In this document: positions 27,114-32,962 of the stretch, one piece after another
Position numbering within the stretch: the stretch's first letter is position 1
How the letters are laid out: each line of letters opens with the position of its first letter
DNA from: Kiritimatiellales bacterium
GTDB taxonomy: Bacteria > Patescibacteriota > Gracilibacteria > Peribacterales > Peribacteraceae
NCBI GenBank assembly: GCA_021734665.1
Contig: JAIPIN010000006.1
Coordinates: 1 to 32,962, forward strand
Reading direction: 5' to 3'
Length of the DNA stretch: 32,962 nucleotides
The notes under the pieces: generated by a model
Database searches by the model: none
What the model saw: the letters and a program-made list of their open reading frames with translations, nothing else
Told to the model about the DNA's origin: nothing
Position numbers and translations under genes: made by a program

Positions 27114-28859
27114 TTATAGGCTCTGTGGATCCAGACGCACGGTATATTCCATCTCATCTAGTATCTTGCCTTCGCTATCGCGAGCAACAATGTGATATAT
27201 GTTTGTTCCACGACGTAAAGTGAATAGCTTTGTATCTGCAATATAGTTCCAGAATCCTCTTCCAGGTTCATATAGTTGCAAACGGTAGTCGTTTACCCAA
27301 ACACTATTTGTATTATCGGATACAACACCTTCGATTAGCAGTTCTGTTCCTGTGGCTGCATGGAATGTGCCTTCTGTTGGACCTACCACTTTAAGTGATC
27401 CAGGGAGTAGTGGAACATTGTTAGGAAGAACATCAGATGTGGTTATGTTCTCCAATCCTGTGGATTCCTCTTTGTCATCAGAAGGTTCTGCATCACCCTC
27501 TGCTATTACCCCCTCTTCTCCTTCTCCTAGGATAATTGTAAGCACTGCAGGCTCACTTCTGTAACCACCACGATTTATTGCGACTACGTTGTAAATATTT
27601 TTTCCTGGTTGGAAGTTATCTAGTTTTACGTTGGCTAGATATGTCCATGAATCATCACCAGGATTAAAGAGTTGTAGTCTGTAATCATTTACCTCTATTC
27701 CAACTACTTCCTTAGAAGCTTTACCTTTGATCTCTAGAGTTTCTTCAGAGGTCAGATATGTTTGCCCATCAGATGCTGGAGATGTAATTACTGGAGGTTC
27801 AGGAGGTTTGCGATCTCGGCGAATTGTACGACGCACTTCTTCCTCTACTGTTCCATCTGAGGCTAGTGCTTCTATCACAATGTCTACTTCATCATTGTCC
27901 GGTAGTGCCATGTCTTGCGCAAAAGTAGATTTAGCTTCGTCTACGGCAACAATGTATCCGTTGATACGAACACTACTTACACTCTTCCCAACGGAACCTG
28001 CTACGCGCACAGTACTGGATTGAATCTGTGCACCATCTTGCGGTTCTGTAACGAGCAAAATTTCATCAATGGGGATAGCTGGTTCAACTGGCTCTATATT
28101 TGAAGTCATTTGTCTCTTAGCATGAGATGCACGGCTTTCTTCTACGAATGTTGGACGCATAATCAAAGGATCCAATGGTTTGCGGTATCTGTAAGGATCG
28201 CCAGTGATAATTGTTTGATCAGGAACAGAAAGTTGTTGGCCTTCTCCTATCAAAATAGGTTCATCTCTTCCTGTTAGCCACACACTTGCTCCAAGTCCAT
28301 CAGCAGAAAACACAACAATAGATGTTGTAGATATAATTGCCTCTGTTCTAGCAGGTAGCATCAGCTTTAAATTTGGTGTTACTACTTGGCGGATAATGCT
28401 GCCAGAAAATGTAGTTATTGTTGGAGTGGCAATCCAAATATTACCTTTAGTCAGTTCTAGTGAGAGAACAGATTCTTCTGCCCCTTTTGCGCTATCTGTA
28501 ATTAAGACTTCGCTTCTTTCGTCTAATCGCACATTTGTATCATCAAAATAAGAAAGAACCGCAAAAGCTCTACCTGAGGTTTCTATTCTGTCATCGGGAT
28601 ATAATTTTAGATCATTATCTGCACGTTTCATTTCTTTACCTTCTATAGAAACGCTCACAGTCCCTTGTCCTTCTATAGATAGTAAAACTGAATTTTGACG
28701 TACATCATTGCCAACTCCAAAGAATCGTAGAACCTTTGTACCAAGAATGAACAGCGAAAGGCCTAAAAGAAGCAGTATGACCATTCTTCCAACCATTGAT
28801 GTGACTGGAGAGGCTTGGGCTAATGCATAAGATCCACGGCGATGGCGGCGGTTTAACAT
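27114..28859 (-). CDS. membrane protein with FecR-like domain and duplicated Ig-like C-terminal domains
   Basis: TM near N-terminus, FecR-like LYPDDRIETSGRAFAVLSYFDDTNVRLDERSEV, two VNDYRLQL.xPG...GxNIYxxVA repeats. Confidence 0.65.
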   Translation of the reverse strand: MLNRRHRRGSYALAQASPVTSMVGRMVILLLLGLSLFILGTKVLRFFGVGNDVRQNSVLLSIEGQGTVSVSIEGKEMKRADNDLKLYPDDRIETSGRAFAVLSYFDDTNVRLDERSEVLITDSAKGAEESVLSLELTKGNIWIATPTITTFSGSIIRQVVTPNLKLMLPARTEAIISTTSIVVFSADGLGASVWLTGRDEPILIGEGQQLSVPDQTIITGDPYRYRKPLDPLIMRPTFVEESRASHAKRQMTSNIEPVEPAIPIDEILLVTEPQDGAQIQSSTVRVAGSVGKSVSSVRINGYIVAVDEAKSTFAQDMALPDNDEVDIVIEALASDGTVEEEVRRTIRRDRKPPEPPVITSPASDGQTYLTSEETLEIKGKASKEVVGIEVNDYRLQLFNPGDDSWTYLANVKLDNFQPGKNIYNVVAINRGGYRSEPAVLTIILGEGEEGVIAEGDAEPSDDKEESTGLENITTSDVLPNNVPLLPGSLKVVGPTEGTFHAATGTELLIEGVVSDNTNSVWVNDYRLQLYEPGRGFWNYIADTKLFTLRRGTNIYHIVARDSEGKILDEMEYTVRLDPQSL

Positions 28860-29027
28860 TTGACAATTAACAGTTAACAGCTAACAAAGGAAAGTTACTA
28901 TACGCCTATTTCTCATGTCGCAATAGTCGATTGTTACATGCCAAATGTCAAATGTCTCAAATAAATTCTTATAACTGTAAAACGACTATCGCCTGTTAAT
29001 TGTTAATAGTTAACTGTTAAATGTTGT

Positions 29028-30131
29028 TTAAACACTTACCCTCATAACCTCAGAAGCCGAGGTTACTCCATCCTTTATATAACTCTCACCCCATTCACGC
29101 ATTAGCCTATACCCCTCTTTTTTGGCCTGTTCTTCTAAAGTCATAGCTGTTTCATTTAGCAGAATCTGCTCTCTTATATCTGGTGTAATTATCAAAAGCT
29201 CCGGAAGAGCTATCTGCCCATCATAAGTACTATGATCCAGAGGATCGCAATCTGCTCCCTCTTTCTTACATTCATCACTTAACGTGCGCACAAGCCTTTG
29301 TGCGAGTATCGCGCGCAGAGATGGTGCAAATGTATAAGGGCTTACTCCCATAGAGAGCAACCTAGGAATGGCTTCTATAGCTGAGTTTGTATGCAGCGTA
29401 GATAGTACTAAGTGTCCTGTAAGAGCTGCATCGATTGCTGTTTGTGCGGTTTCTAGATCACGTATCTCCCCTACAAGAATTACATCTGGGTCGTGACGTA
29501 GGATGGATCTTAAACCGCTCGAGAATGTGTAATCATGCTCTTCGTCTACTTGGCTTTGAACAATTCCAGTTAGCTCATACTCAATTGGATTTTCCAATGT
29601 GATTATGTTCCTTTCTTTTCCAATAATAGTTTGCAGCAATGCGTACAGAGTAGTGGTTTTTCCTGATCCTGTAGGACCTGTTACAAGAATGAGGCCATTA
29701 GGAAGCTGCACTAGATCAGCAAGGCTATCGCGAATTTCCTTTGGGAATCCAAGTGTTTCTAAAGATACAATCCCCTTCTGAGGATCTAAAAGACGAAGTG
29801 TAAATGTTTCGCCAAACCTAGTTGGGATAGAAGCAACACGAATGTTAACAGTGCGACCTGGGGCTTCGAATGTGTACTGTCCATCCTGAGGAACATTAGT
29901 GATGTTGAGTTTTAACTTAGAAGAAAATTTTACGCGCCGAACAAGCTGAATGTAATTTTTGACTGAGATTTGTCCCAGCGATTGTAAAACGCCATGTAAG
30001 CGAACCTCAAGACGAACGAATTCTTTTTCTGGAGAAAAGTGAATATCAGATATCCCTTCTGCAACGCTGTAGAGCTCAAGTTCCTTCAGAAGTGAAGTGC
30101 CGTCCATCTGTTCCCATTTATTTTCACTCAT
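29028..30131 (-). CDS. GspE/PilB/PilT-family secretion ATPase
   Basis: LILVTGPTGSGKTTTLYALL, ITLENPIEYEL, RSILRHDPDVILVGEIRDLETAQTAIDAALTGHLVLSTLHTN. Confidence 0.93.
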   Translation of the reverse strand: MSENKWEQMDGTSLLKELELYSVAEGISDIHFSPEKEFVRLEVRLHGVLQSLGQISVKNYIQLVRRVKFSSKLKLNITNVPQDGQYTFEAPGRTVNIRVASIPTRFGETFTLRLLDPQKGIVSLETLGFPKEIRDSLADLVQLPNGLILVTGPTGSGKTTTLYALLQTIIGKERNIITLENPIEYELTGIVQSQVDEEHDYTFSSGLRSILRHDPDVILVGEIRDLETAQTAIDAALTGHLVLSTLHTNSAIEAIPRLLSMGVSPYTFAPSLRAILAQRLVRTLSDECKKEGADCDPLDHSTYDGQIALPELLIITPDIREQILLNETAMTLEEQAKKEGYRLMREWGESYIKDGVTSASEVMRVSV

Positions 30132-30177
30132 CAGGCTATTTTACCATATTATGGCTTTTAATGGAACTGCTTGATTT

Positions 30178-30240
30178 CGTTGCTCGTTGCGCGTTACTCG
30201 TTAAACGAGGAAACGCGCAACGCGTTACGGATTACGTTAA
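30178..30240. repeat. heptad array forming a long hairpin
   Basis: CGTTGCT CGTTGCG CGTTACT CGTTAAA CGAGGAA ACGCGCA ACGCGTT ACGGATT ACGTTAA. Confidence 0.8.
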
Positions 30241-30274
30241 AAGTATAACTGTGTGCAAGTAAGGCATAACAGAT

Positions 30275-32827
30275 GTGGTACTATTCCATCCCGTGCCCCT
30301 CCGTTCATATCGCTTACCATCGGAAACGCAAAGAAAGCGTTCTCTTTCTCAGCGAATGGCCCTGATTCATGGGTTTTTGCTCATTTGTTTGTTGATTATT
30401 GTGGCACGTTTATTGGAACTCCAAATAATTCGCGGAGATGAATATCACGAAATTGCACAAACACAGCACTTTGGAGGTGTCACTTTGCCTGCAAAGCGTG
30501 GAGAGGTTTTATCTCGTAATAGTAAAACAAGCGAGACAAGTATTCTGGCGACCAACACAACACTAGATATGGTGTATGTAGATCCGCTAATTACAGATGA
30601 TGCGACTCTGATAGCAGAAACACTTTCGGACATATTAGTTACAGAAAACTTTCATGCAATATGTAGCAAAGGAGATAACGGTTGCCCACGAGAGTTAGTT
30701 GAATACTACGAGCCAGCATTCAATCCTCTTTCTGGTGTTCAAGAAACATCTACTGGAGTTCTACTAGAGCCTCAGCGTTTACGAGTATCTGGACGCGCGG
30801 ATATTAGTGATGAACTAATGGATATCACAGAAGTGAGAAGACGATTTGCGCGTTCTATAGAAGATAGGATCTCTGAGCAGCGTGTTACATTTGTACCACT
30901 CGTTTATTCTGCTACCAAAGTGCAGATGCGCGATGTCAAAAAACTTAATATTCCGGGTATAGAAGTGATCGAAGATCAAAGGCTTATTTATGGAGATCCT
31001 GAAAACATTAAACAGCTTAATTTATCAAGTATTGCTCGTGCACTTTCATTTACTGTAGAGATGGATCCAGATTATGTGCGCAAGATTCTTAGAAGCAGAC
31101 CATTAAGGTACGTACCAATTATGCGCAGACTTCCTCCTGCAGTTACATCAAGAATTAAAGAAGCACAACTGGCTTCTATGCGCGCAACACAAGCAAAACG
31201 AAAAGATGCTCCAAGCTACGAGGCTGCTCAAGATATCCATGACCCACTGCGTTCTATTGCTCTGATTCCTGAGCATTGGCGTTTTTATCCGGATGGAACA
31301 GTAGCTTCACAAGTTGTTGGATTTTTGAATACCAATCAAGAGGCGCAGTATGGAATCGAGCGCACATTCAATCCTCAGTTAAGAGGACAAGAAGGAATGA
31401 TTAGTACTTTAAGCGATCCATCTGGTGGACAAATTCTAACATCGGAGCAATCAATTATTGATCCAGAGGATGGTGATACGATTGTTCTTACAATAGATCG
31501 TTTTATTCAAAAGCAGGTGGAAACCATATTGGAAGCGGCTGTAGAAGAATACGAAGCTGAGAGTGGACAAGTTATAGTTATGGATCCTTTTACAGGTCGC
31601 ATTCTTGCTATGGCTAACGCTCCCCTATTTGATAGCAATGTATATGGAACTGTTTTTGAAAAGGAACCAGTCTATCTAGATGAAAAAAAACAAAAAGAAG
31701 TTGTAGTAGAGATAATTCATCCAGAAACAAATTCATTTATTCTTAGGGGATACATAGGAGATGTGTTTACAGAAGAAGGGCGTGCCAATCTTTCTAAAGA
31801 ACGTAATCAAAGACTACTTACTTTAGAAGAGCTATATAATTTGGAGGATATTGTACGTTACTACATCTATGTAGGAGAAAACCAAAGACAGGAAATATTT
31901 CCTACAGATAAGCCAGATATTTGGCTTAAATATGCAAATGAAATTGGAGTTGGTGCCTACTTGAATCGCGGTATTCAATCTATATATGAACCTGGATCTG
32001 TTTTAAAGGCTGTTACTATGGCTGTGGCAATCGATCAGGGTGAGGTAACTCCAACAGACATATATAACGATGACGGCCCATTGGAGATTGATGAGTACAC
32101 AATCCGTAATGCTTTGCATACTTATTATGGAGAAGTAACTATGACTAACTGTTTGGAGTTCTCTATCAACACATGCATGACTAGTGTGTCGGAAAAATTA
32201 GGTCGAAAACTTTTTCACAGAATGCTGGAACGTTTTGGGTTTGGTCGTGTAACAGGAATAGAGCTAGAAGATGAACAACCTGGAGAATTACTTCCTTGGA
32301 GGCAGTGGAGTAATGCTTTACTTGCAACTGCTGCGTACGGACAAGGAATTTCATCTACTCCACTACAAGTTGTTACAGCTATCTCTGCGCTGGCAAATGG
32401 AGGAAAGCTGATGAGACCTATGATTATAGATAGCACAATTCATAATGATGGATCTGTGCTAAAGGCTCAGTCTCGTGTTATTGATCAAGTCATCACAGCA
32501 GAGGCCTCTGCGACTATTACGGCAATGCTTACGAGTACTGTAACTAATGGATTTGCTAAGACTGCAAAAGTAAAAGGATACAAAATTGCAGGTAAAACAG
32601 GTACAAGCCAGATTGCTGGCCCAGGTGGAAAGTACGAAACAGGAACAGGTGCGGCTATTACATCATTTGCTGGATATGCCCCAATAGATCATCCAAAATT
32701 TGTTGTACTAGTAAAACTTGATCGCCCTCATTCAGTTGAGTACGGATCGGAATCTGCAGCTCCAATATTTAAAGATATAGCTACATTCCTATTTAAGTAT
32801 TACGGGATACCGCCGGATGAAACTTAA
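30275..32827 (+). CDS. penicillin-binding protein (FtsI/PBP2-type transpeptidase)
   Basis: YEPGSVLK (SxxK), FSINTC (SxN), AGKTGTSQ (KTG); N-terminal TM. The true start may be internal (MALIHGFLLI). Confidence 0.92.
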   Translation: MVLFHPVPLRSYRLPSETQRKRSLSQRMALIHGFLLICLLIIVARLLELQIIRGDEYHEIAQTQHFGGVTLPAKRGEVLSRNSKTSETSILATNTTLDMVYVDPLITDDATLIAETLSDILVTENFHAICSKGDNGCPRELVEYYEPAFNPLSGVQETSTGVLLEPQRLRVSGRADISDELMDITEVRRRFARSIEDRISEQRVTFVPLVYSATKVQMRDVKKLNIPGIEVIEDQRLIYGDPENIKQLNLSSIARALSFTVEMDPDYVRKILRSRPLRYVPIMRRLPPAVTSRIKEAQLASMRATQAKRKDAPSYEAAQDIHDPLRSIALIPEHWRFYPDGTVASQVVGFLNTNQEAQYGIERTFNPQLRGQEGMISTLSDPSGGQILTSEQSIIDPEDGDTIVLTIDRFIQKQVETILEAAVEEYEAESGQVIVMDPFTGRILAMANAPLFDSNVYGTVFEKEPVYLDEKKQKEVVVEIIHPETNSFILRGYIGDVFTEEGRANLSKERNQRLLTLEELYNLEDIVRYYIYVGENQRQEIFPTDKPDIWLKYANEIGVGAYLNRGIQSIYEPGSVLKAVTMAVAIDQGEVTPTDIYNDDGPLEIDEYTIRNALHTYYGEVTMTNCLEFSINTCMTSVSEKLGRKLFHRMLERFGFGRVTGIELEDEQPGELLPWRQWSNALLATAAYGQGISSTPLQVVTAISALANGGKLMRPMIIDSTIHNDGSVLKAQSRVIDQVITAEASATITAMLTSTVTNGFAKTAKVKGYKIAGKTGTSQIAGPGGKYETGTGAAITSFAGYAPIDHPKFVVLVKLDRPHSVEYGSESAAPIFKDIATFLFKYYGIPPDET

Positions 32828-32828
32828 C

Positions 32829-32962
32829 CTAGATTCTAGTTCGAAGTGCAACGCTCTCTGATTCCATGAATACCTCGTGAGGAGTACGGTATCCGAGTCT
32901 TTTGCGAGGTCTATGATTGATCAAATCAACAGCCCATGCAAGCTCCCATTCCTCAATCTCTG
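32829..32962 (-). mobile_element. IS30-type transposase C-terminal fragment, continuing past the window edge
   Basis: Minus-strand frame reads EIEEWELAWAVDLINHRPRKRLGYRTPHEVFMESESVALRTRI*. Confidence 0.85.

Overview
The window is a gene-dense bacterial chromosome segment. Its gene style suggests a Candidate Phyla Radiation/Patescibacteria-like genome, but that is inference. It uses the standard stop codons. Recognisable genes are tgt, a DoxX-family gene, clpP, miaA, rarA, a tsaE-HD fusion, an M23 peptidase, a MraY/WecA-like transferase, pgk, a YdcF/SanA-like gene, a single Xer-type tyrosine recombinase, a RAYT transposase, an SPFH/stomatin gene, a DUF1622 gene, a GIY-YIG gene, tyrS, an rluD-like gene, a GspE/PilB-like ATPase, a PBP transpeptidase and an IS30-type transposase fragment at the right edge. 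I recognised no rRNA, tRNA or CRISPR array. The most unusual content is non-coding or repeat-derived: (i) a dif-like palindrome directly upstream of the xer gene, with a second synonymously diverged xer 3' tail downstream; (ii) a RAYT gene bracketed by perfect 29-bp inverted REP-like repeats; (iii) four copies of a ~95-nt element whose complementary blocks lie in interleaved (pseudoknot) order, with compensatory changes between copies; (iv) degenerate 7/8/9-bp-period arrays at gene boundaries that often contain the stop or start codon; (v) a perfect 36-bp palindrome inserted in frame in tgt, which also lacks all four canonical zinc ligands; (vi) an in-frame 33-bp minisatellite in the YdcF-like gene; (vii) several long intergenic regions that look like uncharacterised structured RNAs.
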